DNA of 64,000 nt, from assembly GCF_023204835.1 (NCBI RefSeq), contig NZ_CP096270.1, positions 2,294,001 through 2,358,000 of the forward strand, given 5' to 3'. Shown here in pieces: positions 44,357 to 52,578 of the stretch. The notes beneath the pieces are model-generated. The model was given only the letters and a program-made list of their open reading frames with translations, ran no database searches and had not been told where the DNA came from. Position 1 is the stretch's first letter. The number at the start of each line of letters is the position of its first letter. Origin of the DNA: Salinarchaeum laminariae (GTDB taxonomy: Archaea; Halobacteriota; Halobacteria; Halobacteriales; Salinarchaeaceae). The translations under genes and the position numbers were made by a program.

Positions 44357-44635
44357 TCAGTTCTCGACGTGCTCGCGCATCCACTCGAACTGCGACTCCA
44401 GCATCGCACGTCCTGCATCTGTCAGCGCGTAGGCGTCGTGGAGCCCGTCCTCGTGAACGGCCACGTGACCGGTGTCGACGAGTGAGTCGAGTGCGCCGTA
44501 GAACGTCGACGGGTCGATGCGCTCGTCGTAGTGTGTAGCGATTCGAGATTTGAGCTGCTGGCCGTGGAGCTCGCCCTCGCCGGCGAGTACGATACATACG
44601 TCGCGACGAAGCCCGCTTTGAAGCCACTTGGTCAT
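44357..44635 (-). CDS. PadR-like winged-helix regulator
   Basis: The 92-residue product MTKWLQSGLRRDVCIVLAGEGELHGQQLKSRIATHYDERIDPSTFYGALDSLVDTGHVAVHEDG... is a compact winged helix with the PadR-like recognition helix (DPSTFYGALDSLVDTGHV) and a C-terminal helix ending QFEWMREHVEN. It probably regulates a nearby or distant gene; the convergent acyl-CoA dehydrogenase is a candidate. The 24 residues upstream of 44635 are excluded. Confidence 0.8.
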   Translation of the reverse strand: MTKWLQSGLRRDVCIVLAGEGELHGQQLKSRIATHYDERIDPSTFYGALDSLVDTGHVAVHEDGLHDAYALTDAGRAMLESQFEWMREHVEN

Positions 44636-44759
44636 GCTCGACCCCTGGAGTGGTGCCGACAGGATTCTTGCGGTCTGCGGATGGGCCCGAACGGCATTGT
44701 GGGTCATCAGCCCGCTTCGAACCGACAGCTACGAGGGCAGGGCTCGCAGAGTTTGCACA

Positions 44760-45035
44760 ATGACCGAAGCCTCCGTGACGGAGTCCGGCATCACGGCGAG
44801 CTACCGAGAGTCAACGACCGAACGTATTCTCGAGTTCGATCGTGAGGGGACTACCGCTGCGATCGCCCAAAACCGCGAGGGCTACGCGATGTTGAAAGTG
44901 CGACCGTCTGCAGACGGGGACGAACTCGAACGGTACTACGGGTTCGACATGGCACTCGATCACGCGGCGGAACTGCTCGGCGTCGCGCCACACGACCTCC
45001 CCGTTCCCGACCCCGCCGAAAGTATGGGAATGTGA
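44760..45035 (+). CDS. small conserved haloarchaeal protein, unknown function
   Basis: The 91-residue protein (MTEASVTESGITASYREST...) has an N-terminal beta sheet and a striking conserved-type C-terminal segment REGYAMLKVRPSADGDELERYYGFDMALDHAAELLGVAPHDLPVPDPAESMGM. No membrane segment. The family appears widely in haloarchaea by recollection. It is divergent from PadR and precedes the heme synthase gene. Confidence 0.65.
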   Translation: MTEASVTESGITASYRESTTERILEFDREGTTAAIAQNREGYAMLKVRPSADGDELERYYGFDMALDHAAELLGVAPHDLPVPDPAESMGM

Positions 45036-45187
45036 CGATCGGTGAGAGTTGCGCCCTATCCCGGAGCAGCCGCGCGTCGATTTCGCATACTGGCGATCCG
45101 ACTACAGCACCGGTCCCAAGTATTGGGGCTTTCTCGGTGTTCTATTTCCCCGCCGCAACCGTCACCGGTATCGCCGAAGCGCGGGGA

Positions 45188-45195
45188 CTAAATAC
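45188..45195 (+). promoter_or_regulatory. TATA-like box for heme A/O synthase gene
   Basis: ctaaatac is centred about 31 bases before GTG 45223 and supports that start rather than the distant TTG that opens the frame. Confidence 0.45.
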
Positions 45196-45222
45196 GCACA
45201 GGCGAAGGTTTCGACAACAGCC

Positions 45223-46662
45223 GTGACCGCCGAGACCGACATCGAGGGTGGAAACTCGTTCACGACGCTGCTCGCCGTGACGGCGATCGGCGCATACCTT
45301 CTCGTGATCCTCGGTGCGACGAACGCAGTCTCCGAGGCCGCGTCGACGTGCGGAACCTGGCCAGCGTGCGAAGGTGCTCTCGGTGCGCTCGAGGAGCCAC
45401 AACTTGCGATCGCGATCGGCCACCGTATCGCCGCACTGCTCGTCGGCGGTCTCGTCCTCGCCACGACGGTGCTCGCCGTTCGTCGAGCAAGCGGCCGTCG
45501 TGTTCGCGCCGCACTTCTCTTCGCGCTCGCCCTCTACCCCGTGCAGATAGGACTCGGCGCTATTGCAGCCACGTCCGGCGGCGCCACGGGGATACTCGGG
45601 GTATTCCACCTCGGACTCGGGCTCACGATCTTCGCCAGCGTCCTCGCAGCGCTCGCGTGGTCGCTCGACGCCCGGACCGCGAGTGCCGAGGACCGCGAAC
45701 CCATGGACGATCCCGCCCCGATCGAGGGTGAGGCCGAGCCACGGGACATTCCTGCCGGCGGCGTTGCTCGCCTGAAACTCGTCGTGCTGGCCTACTTCCG
45801 AATGACCAAGCCACGCCTGATGTGGCTCCTCTGTCTCGTCGCGGCAGCAGGGATGGCGCTCGCCGCGGGCCCCGCGATTTCGACGCGAACGTTCCTCCTC
45901 ACGATGCTCGGTGGCGTCCTCGCCATCGGCGCGAGTGGCACGTTCAACAACGTCCTCGAGCGTGACGTCGATCAGCAGATGAACCGGACCGCCGATCGGC
46001 CACTCGCTGTCGATCTGATTCCGGTTCGGAACGCGATCGCCTTCGGGCTCGTTTTAGCACTCGCCTCGCTTGGTGCCTTCCTCGCCATCAACCGGCTTGC
46101 GGCGGTTCTCGGGCTCGTCGCTATCGCATACTACAGCGTGATCTACACCGTCCTTCTCAAGCCCAACACCGTCCAGAACACAGTCATCGGCGGTGGCGCA
46201 GGCGCACTCCCCGCTCTGATCGGCTGGGCCGCGGTCACGAACGAGATCGGCATTCCCGCGCTCGCGCTCGCTGGCGTCATCTTCCTCTGGACGCCGGCAC
46301 ACTTCTACAATCTTGCGCTCGCGTACAAGGAGGACTACGCTCGCGGCGGGTTCCCGATGCTCCCCGTCGTTCGTGGGGAGGCGACCGCTCGACGGCACGT
46401 GCTCTGGTACCTCGGTGCGACGCTCGCCGCTGCTGCTATCCTCGGCACCGTATCGTCGCTCGGCCCACTGTTCGCGCTGACGAGCGTCGTCGCTGGCGGA
46501 GTCTTCCTCTGGGCCGCGATTCGCCTCCATCAGGAGCAGACGGAGTCCGCTGCACTGCGATCGTTCCACGCCTCGAATGCGTATCTCGGGCTGGTTCTCG
46601 TCGCGATCGTCGTCGACGCACTGCTGCTCGACGCCGCCGTACTCGATGCGATCGGGCTCTAA
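45223..46662 (+). CDS. ctaB: heme A synthase-like / protoheme IX farnesyltransferase fusion (CtaA-CtaB)
   Basis: The 479-residue polytopic protein has two parts. Residues about 1-150 are a CtaA-like four-helix half (ACEGALGALEEP, AIGHRIAALLV and VFHLGLGLTIF with paired His). Residues about 190-479 are a complete UbiA-type heme O synthase: YFRMTKPRLMWLLCLVAAA, the Asp-rich NVLERDVDQQMNRTADRPL (CtaB motif), TPAHFYNLALAYKEDYARGGFPMLPVV. It converts heme B to heme O and may start heme A formation for terminal oxidases. Next gene follows after 19 bases. Confidence 0.88.
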   Translation: MTAETDIEGGNSFTTLLAVTAIGAYLLVILGATNAVSEAASTCGTWPACEGALGALEEPQLAIAIGHRIAALLVGGLVLATTVLAVRRASGRRVRAALLFALALYPVQIGLGAIAATSGGATGILGVFHLGLGLTIFASVLAALAWSLDARTASAEDREPMDDPAPIEGEAEPRDIPAGGVARLKLVVLAYFRMTKPRLMWLLCLVAAAGMALAAGPAISTRTFLLTMLGGVLAIGASGTFNNVLERDVDQQMNRTADRPLAVDLIPVRNAIAFGLVLALASLGAFLAINRLAAVLGLVAIAYYSVIYTVLLKPNTVQNTVIGGGAGALPALIGWAAVTNEIGIPALALAGVIFLWTPAHFYNLALAYKEDYARGGFPMLPVVRGEATARRHVLWYLGATLAAAAILGTVSSLGPLFALTSVVAGGVFLWAAIRLHQEQTESAALRSFHASNAYLGLVLVAIVVDALLLDAAVLDAIGL

Positions 46663-46681
46663 CTGAATCCGGCCTGTCACA

Positions 46682-47392
46682 ATGCACGAAGCCGCCTCCA
46701 CCATCGACGCTCGGATCCCTCGCCCTCGTCGCAGCACTGTGGTCTGGGGCCTCGTCCTGGTCAACGTCGAGGCGCTCTTCGTCCTCACGTATCTCGCGAT
46801 CACCGGCCGGTCGCCGGATCTCGCCTTTCTCCTGTTCCCGTTCGTCTGGATCAACGTCGGACTCTGGGCGCTGATACGGACCGATCCTCCGGAGGCGAAA
46901 CCACGACGGAAACGGTTCGCGATCGTGTTGGCAGCCCTGTACTTCGTCGCGCTCGGCTTTCTGAGCAATATGTTCGCGCCGGGAGCGGCCTTCGGTAGCA
47001 ACACGCCCGCCCTGGGATTCGATTTCGTGATGTACGGTCCGCAGCCGCCGGGGTGGAGCCCCTACGCCCTCTACAACGGCGATCTGATCCACGTATCGCT
47101 GATGCCGCCGTACGTGATCGGATTCGCAGCGCTATCCTATCTCGTCTACGCGACGCTCCTCGACGCTGCGAGCCTCGCGACGGTCGGGCTCGTCGGCCTC
47201 TTTTCCTGCGTTAGCTGTACGATGCCGCTCGTGGCAGCGGTGATCACCGGGGCCGTCGGGGCGTCAAGCGGCGGGCTCCTGGCCGTCGTCGCACCGATCG
47301 CGTACGAGGGTGGGATGGTGCTCTACGTCGTCACTGTCGCACTGCTCTACTGGCGACCAGTGCTTCGCGGTCGATCGGCGTCGAGCGAATAA
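46682..47392 (+). CDS. six-helix membrane protein with CxxC in a helix, unknown function
   Basis: The 236-residue protein has about six membrane helices and a distinctive SCVSCTMPLVAA segment in helix 4 or 5 (about residues 177-188). The cytoplasmic loop carries DPPEAKPRRKRF. The family seems haloarchaea-specific (DUF7546-like, unverified). Gene order ctaB - this gene - ABC ATPase - ABC permease suggests a role with oxidase heme or metal. The CxxC could bind metal or form a disulfide; this is inference. Confidence 0.7.
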   Translation: MHEAASTIDARIPRPRRSTVVWGLVLVNVEALFVLTYLAITGRSPDLAFLLFPFVWINVGLWALIRTDPPEAKPRRKRFAIVLAALYFVALGFLSNMFAPGAAFGSNTPALGFDFVMYGPQPPGWSPYALYNGDLIHVSLMPPYVIGFAALSYLVYATLLDAASLATVGLVGLFSCVSCTMPLVAAVITGAVGASSGGLLAVVAPIAYEGGMVLYVVTVALLYWRPVLRGRSASSE

Positions 47393-47502
47393 CCTCAGTA
47401 ACTGGGGTGCATTCGTTCTCATCTCGACGAATTGGGTGCGCTTCCTGCAACGCACGGTAGCAACCCGGAACGCCCTTCCCGGTCCCACGCTCACGGTCAC
47501 CC

Positions 47503-48495
47503 ATGTGTCCGGTGCTGGTCGCCGACGGCGTTCGAAAGACGTACGGCGATACCGTCGCGCTCGACGACGTTTCGCTGACGATCTCCGAAGGAGAGGTGCT
47601 CGCGCTCGTCGGCCCGAACGGCGCTGGAAAGACGACGCTGCTACGCTCGCTTACGGGCACCGTGACGCCAGACGACGGGATGATTCAGGTGCTGGGCGAG
47701 GACCCGGCCTCCGTGCGCCGCGACCGATTAGGGGTACTGCCACAGGCGTTCTCGCCGCCGGATCGTCTCACTGCGCGGGAGCTCCTGCACTACTACGCAG
47801 GTCTCTACGACGACGCCCGTGATCCTGACGCGCTCCTCGATTCCATCGGCGTGGCGGATTCTGGCTCGACGCGCTACGAACACCTGTCAGGTGGCCAGCA
47901 GCGCCGAGTTTGCCTCGGTTCTGCGCTGGTGAACGATCCACGCGTCCTCCTCCTCGACGAACCCACGACCGGAATCGATCCTGCTGGTCGGCGGACCGTC
48001 CGTGAGCAGATCGCTTCACTTGCGGATGGTGGTGCGACGATCCTCGTTACGACGCACGACATGGATGAAGCCGAACGGATCGCCGATCGCGTCGCACTGC
48101 TGGCAGACGGTCGGATTCGTGCGACTGGGACGCCCTCGTCGTTGATCGACGAACACGGCGGACCCCCTCGCGTAATCGTGGAAGTCGAGGACGAAGTGAG
48201 CAGCGACGATCGCGCTCACGTCGACTCCGCGGCAACGGCGATCCGCGAACGAGGGTTCGACTGCACCACCACGGGGGACGGTCGCGTCGTCGTTACGGAC
48301 GTGCGTCCCGAAGCGATCGAATCTATCGTCGCGGGACTTTCGGCTGTCGACGTCTCCTACGAGGGATTGGAGTGGCGTCGTCCCGAACTCGAGGACGCGT
48401 ATCTCGAGATCGCTGGCGAACATGTCTCGGCAGATGCAGTGTTGAGTCCTGACTCTGCACGCCCTGCCGACGGACGTGGAGGTGACGGCTCGTGA
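47503..48495 (+). CDS. ABC transporter ATP-binding protein
   Basis: The 330-residue ATPase has Walker A GPNGAGKTT (37-45), Q-loop LPQAFSPPDRLT, signature LSGGQ (128-132), Walker B VLLLDEPTTGIDP (148-160) and the H-loop TTHDMDEAERIADRVALL. A C-terminal acidic tail (about 225-330) of DrrA/CcmA-type adds a regulatory region. Such ATPases pair with ABC-2 permeases. It overlaps the permease start by four bases (GTGA). Confidence 0.93.
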   Translation: MCPVLVADGVRKTYGDTVALDDVSLTISEGEVLALVGPNGAGKTTLLRSLTGTVTPDDGMIQVLGEDPASVRRDRLGVLPQAFSPPDRLTARELLHYYAGLYDDARDPDALLDSIGVADSGSTRYEHLSGGQQRRVCLGSALVNDPRVLLLDEPTTGIDPAGRRTVREQIASLADGGATILVTTHDMDEAERIADRVALLADGRIRATGTPSSLIDEHGGPPRVIVEVEDEVSSDDRAHVDSAATAIRERGFDCTTTGDGRVVVTDVRPEAIESIVAGLSAVDVSYEGLEWRRPELEDAYLEIAGEHVSADAVLSPDSARPADGRGGDGS

Positions 48496-49238
48496 GCCGC
48501 ATTGGCCGACTTCGCTCTGAGTTCGGCGTCGCCTGGCGATCCTTCCTCCGTCGGCGCACTGCAGTCTTCTTCACGTTCCTCTTCCCGACGATTCTCGTCG
48601 TGATCTTCGGCGCGCTCGTGAGGACCGATCCCGGCAGCGGCGGCCTCTTCGCAGAGTCGCCCGCGTACTACGTCCCGGGCTATCTGGCAGTCGTGGTGCT
48701 GTTCACGCCGCTCTCGCGGATGTCGAGCGAGGTTGCACGTCATCGGGAAGGAAATCGCTTCGAGAAGCTCGCTACAACGCCACTCCGACGCTGGGAATGG
48801 CTGGCTGCGCACGTAGCGGTCAACGTGGCAATCGTTAGTCTCGCTACTGCACTGATCCTGGGGCTCGTGGTGGCGCTCACCGGCGCGCCCCTCGGCGATC
48901 TCTGGACGCTGCCGCTGTTCGTCGTCCCAGGAATCGTCGCGTTCTGTGGCGTCGGAACTATCCTGGGGCGCGTGACGGATTCGAGAGACGGCGCGGTCGC
49001 CGCGAGTAACACGATCGGGCTGCCGCTGCTCTTCCTCTCGAACACCTTCGTCACTCCCTCGCAACTCCCGGGGTGGTTCCAGCCGATAGTCAATCTCTCT
49101 CCGCTCACGTACTTCGCACGGGGGGCACGGGACGCTATGTACGGTGGCGGTCACCCCTGGATCGATCTGGGAGTGCTCGTGGCCTTCGCTGTGGTGGCGT
49201 TCGTGGTGGGCGCAGTCGCTATTCCCGAAACGGATTGA
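48492..49238 (+). CDS. ABC-2 type permease
   Basis: The 248-residue protein starts at GTG 48492 inside the ATPase stop. It has six membrane helices with an N-terminal SRIGRLRSEFGVAWRSFLRRRTAVFFTFLFPT typical of ABC-2 permeases and a conserved NLSPLTYFARGARDAMYGG near the C-terminus. With the ATPase it forms an exporter; substrate unknown. Adjacent ctaB and CxxC membrane protein make a metal-, heme- or drug-export role worth testing. Confidence 0.9.
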   Translation: MSRIGRLRSEFGVAWRSFLRRRTAVFFTFLFPTILVVIFGALVRTDPGSGGLFAESPAYYVPGYLAVVVLFTPLSRMSSEVARHREGNRFEKLATTPLRRWEWLAAHVAVNVAIVSLATALILGLVVALTGAPLGDLWTLPLFVVPGIVAFCGVGTILGRVTDSRDGAVAASNTIGLPLLFLSNTFVTPSQLPGWFQPIVNLSPLTYFARGARDAMYGGGHPWIDLGVLVAFAVVAFVVGAVAIPETD

Positions 49239-49268
49239 ATCGAGAAATGGTCGTCGCTCCGGATGACA

Positions 49269-49296
49269 TCTCTCTTTTTCTTTCTCTCCTTCTCTC
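49269..49296 (+). terminator. T-rich terminator after ABC operon
   Basis: A 28-base pyrimidine tract containing tttttcttt starts about 30 bases after the permease stop and lies between convergent genes. Archaeal termination at such oligo-T is well established in general; not tested here. Confidence 0.55.
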
Positions 49297-49353
49297 AGCG
49301 TTGAGGAACTCTCATGCGGATCCAGTGCAGAGCCGCTCTCCACCGATCTGTAG

Positions 49354-50598
49354 CTACCAGTCGCCCTGGAACATGACGCGGAGGCCGGCAGCGTCAGCGA
49401 GTTCTTCGATCCCTTCCCTCGCGATTGCCGGATCGTCGATCGAGTGCACTGCGACCGCCTTGCCCTGCGCGTTCTCGAGGGTCGTCCAGTCCGGCGATTC
49501 ACCCGACGCTGCGAGGAGGGTCGCTCCACTCGACGTCTGCCAGGGTAGCGTGAGACTAGATTCGAGGTCGTGATTTTCGAGCAGATACCGAACGGTCCCG
49601 ACGACCGTCCCGGTTGGTGACTGGGTGCCAACAGCGCCGACGGAGCTCGCACCGCCGAAGAAGCGGACTACGTACTCGCCGCGGGGCGACGAGCCGTCGG
49701 ATCCCGCTCCTGAGCCGTCGGTGGAACTGCCGTTGGTCAGGCGGTCGGTTTTCGTAGTCCCGGCTGTCGAACGACCCGTTGATTTCGCTTGCTCGGGCGT
49801 ACTCTCGGATTCGGCCGCATCGCTAGCTTCGTCGCGTGGTTCGTCAGGTCCTTCTCCGTCAGCTCTGTCCTCGACGTCGACTCCGCCATCACTGTCTTCG
49901 GGGCTGTCTACGCCCTCTTGGAGTTGTTCGGCTTGGACCTCGGCGGAGCCTCGCTCGTTGTCATCGGTCGGGTCCAGCGCCTCCAGAATCGCGTCGATTG
50001 TGCGGCTACTCTCCGCGGCCACGACGTCGCGGAACTCACTGCCAGTCTCCGAAACGATCTCTGCAGTCACTGCGTCTTCGACTGCGTCGCGATTCTCGGC
50101 TAACCGCTGTGCAGCCGCTCGTCGGTCGGCGTGATCGTGAGTGGCTGCCTCCTCCAGAACTGACCGGTGGAACTGTCCGAGTGCCTCGGCGTGGTCGGGA
50201 AGGTCGACAAACGAGATCGTACGGCGGTGAGCGTCCCCGCCCTCGATTAGTAGTAGAGCGATCGAATGGCCGTCGGTCACGATACCACGCGACGGACGCC
50301 CATCGACGAGCACCGATTCTAGCTGGGAGGCAGCGTCGTCCAGTGAATCGGTTCCGGGCTCCACCGTTCGGACGGCGACCGATGGCGTTTCCTCGATCTG
50401 CAGGAGGTACTCGATCGTCAGCCCGCAGAGGTCCGCTTCCGGAACGACGTCTGGACCGCGGATGTCCCAATCGAGTGTCTCGAGCAGGGGCTCGACGGCT
50501 CGAAGCTGGACGGCACGTTCAGAGTCCAGCGACCCGTCGTCGGTTCCACGACCGACGGCGTCCGCGAGTTCGGCGAGCGTCGCGCGTTGGTCCGGCAT
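49354..50598 (-). CDS. low-complexity two-domain protein, unknown function
   Basis: The 414-residue protein from ATG 50598 has an N-terminal domain (about 1-170: LETLDWDIRGPDVVPEADLCGLTIEYLLQIEE, SRGIVTDGHSIALLLIEGGD) that resembles the N-terminal nuclease-like domain of HsdR-type or similar enzymes by pattern, not a certain match. The middle (about 215-310) is an acidic Ser/Glu/Asp/Gly run. The C-terminal domain (YVVRFFGGASSVGAVGTQSPTGTVVGTVRYLL...) is unrecognised. Divergent from the pilin-like gene. Not a restriction enzyme by any seen motor motif. Confidence 0.6.
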   Translation of the reverse strand: MPDQRATLAELADAVGRGTDDGSLDSERAVQLRAVEPLLETLDWDIRGPDVVPEADLCGLTIEYLLQIEETPSVAVRTVEPGTDSLDDAASQLESVLVDGRPSRGIVTDGHSIALLLIEGGDAHRRTISFVDLPDHAEALGQFHRSVLEEAATHDHADRRAAAQRLAENRDAVEDAVTAEIVSETGSEFRDVVAAESSRTIDAILEALDPTDDNERGSAEVQAEQLQEGVDSPEDSDGGVDVEDRADGEGPDEPRDEASDAAESESTPEQAKSTGRSTAGTTKTDRLTNGSSTDGSGAGSDGSSPRGEYVVRFFGGASSVGAVGTQSPTGTVVGTVRYLLENHDLESSLTLPWQTSSGATLLAASGESPDWTTLENAQGKAVAVHSIDDPAIAREGIEELADAAGLRVMFQGDW

Positions 50599-50748
50599 TC
50601 GGTTCACCAGTACGGGAGGGTCCCGGTAAATCCTCTGCCCGTAGACCGTGCGAGCGACGAAACGGCCCAAGTAATCGATCGGCCGAGGCTGAATTCCGAC
50701 CTTCGGTGGGTGGCAAATTACAAACGAACATATATAGATTGTGGCCAA

Positions 50749-50897
50749 AACGGTAGTTCGCTCTGGAAATTATCACGCGTCAGGATGTATTATCAAGTAT
50801 ATTCCGGCGATTAATTCGAGTAAATTGATGAACTATCTAGTGTTATGATTGGAGGTATATAATAACTATATGACATACGAGTTCGTTTACTCGCCAT
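50749..50897. other. AT-rich divergent promoter region
   Basis: Composition here falls sharply relative to neighbours: ttaattcgagtaaattgatg, tatataataa and tatatgacatac occur within 120 bases. It separates the low-complexity protein gene and the pilin-like gene. No coding frame is supported in it. Confidence 0.7.
50857..50864 (+). promoter_or_regulatory. TATA box for pilin-like gene
   Basis: tatataat starts 41 bases before ATG 50898, so transcription would begin a short distance before the start codon. It is the strongest TATA sequence seen in the window. Confidence 0.6.
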
Positions 50898-52328
50898 ATG
50901 AATTCCCGAGGCCTGACACCGGTGCTCGGACTCGTCCTACTCCTGGGTATCACCGCCGTCGCCTCCATGGCGCTGTTTCTGGTCGGTATATCGCTCTCGG
51001 ACGCCACGCAATCGTCCGCCGAGTACGAACAGGCCGAACAGTCGATGGCACAGCTGGCCGCCGCTGGTGATCGGATCGCCGCTGGAGAAAGCAGTCAGGC
51101 CGACTTCGAGATCTTGGGGACCGACTCGGGGAAGGTACGCGCAGTTAGCGATACTGGGAGGTTGAACATTACGGTCACCAACCGGACCAACGATAAGCAG
51201 CTGCTGACGATGGAGCGGTCCCTGGGTGCGATCGTCTACGAAGCGTCCGACGGCACCGAAATCGCCTATCAGGGCGGTGGCGTCTGGCGCCAGGATCCGA
51301 CCGGTGGATCTTCACTCGTTCGATCTCCGGAGTTCCACTACCGGGCGAACCCCGATCCGACAATCACGTTCCCGATCGTGACTGTCGACAGCAATTTCTC
51401 GGCAACGGGCGATACGTCCGGATCGATGGTTGCATCGGAGTCCACCAACCTCTATCCTGATCAACCGAATCACTACAACCCCCTCACGGACGGAAGCGTG
51501 TTGATCCAGATCGAGAGCCAGTACTGTCAAGGGTGGGAGGAGTACTTCCGGAGCAGGACCGACGGATCAGCAGCGGAGGATTGTGACGACGGGGAGGAGG
51601 GCGTCCTCGAGATCCAGTTCAGCGTGCCCTTCGAACTCGATGGTCTAGAGAATGGTGTCTTGGTCGGAGGTGAGCACAGTGACAAAGAATTAGAAGATAA
51701 TTTCGACATCGACCCAGATAAGGTTGCAGATTCGACGGACGCACCCAGTGCAACGCCGATGGTCGAGGCCAAACTCGAAGAAGCAAAAGAATCGGGGAAA
51801 GTTCTTCCAGACGACGGTGTCATCGATGAATCCGGTTTATATTACGACGACGGCAATCTTTCGAGCGGAAGTGTCACTTTCGACACATCCGACGGTGATA
51901 TACAGATAGCTTCGGACCAAACGCCAATCTTCGATAGTCAATCCGACGTCGACATCATTGGCAACAACAATGTAAGCGTGTACGCGACGAGCGAAGCAGT
52001 GTCGTCCGGCGGTGGGAGTGGAGAGATCGGTACGTACGGTAAGGCTTCACAGCTCCGTCTATTCTTCCACTCTGACGTGGACCAGATTGGTGACAAGGGA
52101 CAGAACACCGACTTCCACGGTCTCATCTATGCTCCAAATTCAGAGGTGAATCTCTTCAGAGGGAATAACGACGCCAGCGGGGCACTCGTCGCGGAGGATT
52201 ACGACTTCGGTAACACAGAGATGGAGATTAGCTCGGAACTTCAGAATATTCAACTATACGAGACCGTCGGCGACGCACCGTTCTACTACCTCCATCTTTC
52301 CGAAACGTCGCTGCAGGTAGACGACTGA
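50898..52328 (+). CDS. archaeal type IV pilin-like surface protein (DUF7289-like)
   Basis: The 476-residue protein opens MNSRGLTPVLGLVLLLGITAVASMALFLVG, a class III-like pilin/archaellin signal with a charged n-region and hydrophobic helix. The remainder is a long extracellular domain rich in Asp, Ser, Thr and Gly, with beta-helix-like SDVDIIGNNNVSVYATSEAV. Many such haloarchaeal proteins are called DUF7289. It would be anchored in the membrane or assembled into a surface structure. AT-rich promoter and lower GC in the gene than in neighbours suggest more recent transfer. Confidence 0.75.
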   Translation: MNSRGLTPVLGLVLLLGITAVASMALFLVGISLSDATQSSAEYEQAEQSMAQLAAAGDRIAAGESSQADFEILGTDSGKVRAVSDTGRLNITVTNRTNDKQLLTMERSLGAIVYEASDGTEIAYQGGGVWRQDPTGGSSLVRSPEFHYRANPDPTITFPIVTVDSNFSATGDTSGSMVASESTNLYPDQPNHYNPLTDGSVLIQIESQYCQGWEEYFRSRTDGSAAEDCDDGEEGVLEIQFSVPFELDGLENGVLVGGEHSDKELEDNFDIDPDKVADSTDAPSATPMVEAKLEEAKESGKVLPDDGVIDESGLYYDDGNLSSGSVTFDTSDGDIQIASDQTPIFDSQSDVDIIGNNNVSVYATSEAVSSGGGSGEIGTYGKASQLRLFFHSDVDQIGDKGQNTDFHGLIYAPNSEVNLFRGNNDASGALVAEDYDFGNTEMEISSELQNIQLYETVGDAPFYYLHLSETSLQVDD

Positions 52329-52578
52329 CGCCCTGGGACAAATTTTCCGTAGCCGATATTCCTCGAAAACGATCTCGATTTCTACGCTGGTGACCCGTGA
52401 CGGTACTATCTTCAAGAGTAGGGGCGACGTGACTGGTGGCCAGAACGTCTACTTCGACGAAGCGCTGCGGGAATCAGATATTAGCAGCGACGACACGGGC
52501 CCTGAAAGCGCGAAGAAAACCTACTTCCACATCAGCAGGGTCGACGTACAGGCCCAGAGTACAGTTTCCGTCTCGTTC
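52329..52578 (+). other. 250-base gap with an unassigned open frame (52390-52638)
   Basis: A plus-strand frame from GTG 52390 gives 82 residues (MTRDGTIFKSRGDVTGGQNVYFDEALRESD...), but its last 60 bases overlap cysS on the other strand. The part before that, YFDEALRES...TYFHISRVDVQAQS, looks protein-like but I recognise no family. The frame is open upstream into the pilin-like gene. It may be the remnant of a second surface-protein gene, or chance. Confidence 0.3.

Noticed and set aside
49354..50598. Restriction enzyme subunit
   Set aside because: Only a loose N-terminal resemblance; no helicase motifs and no methylase or specificity gene nearby.
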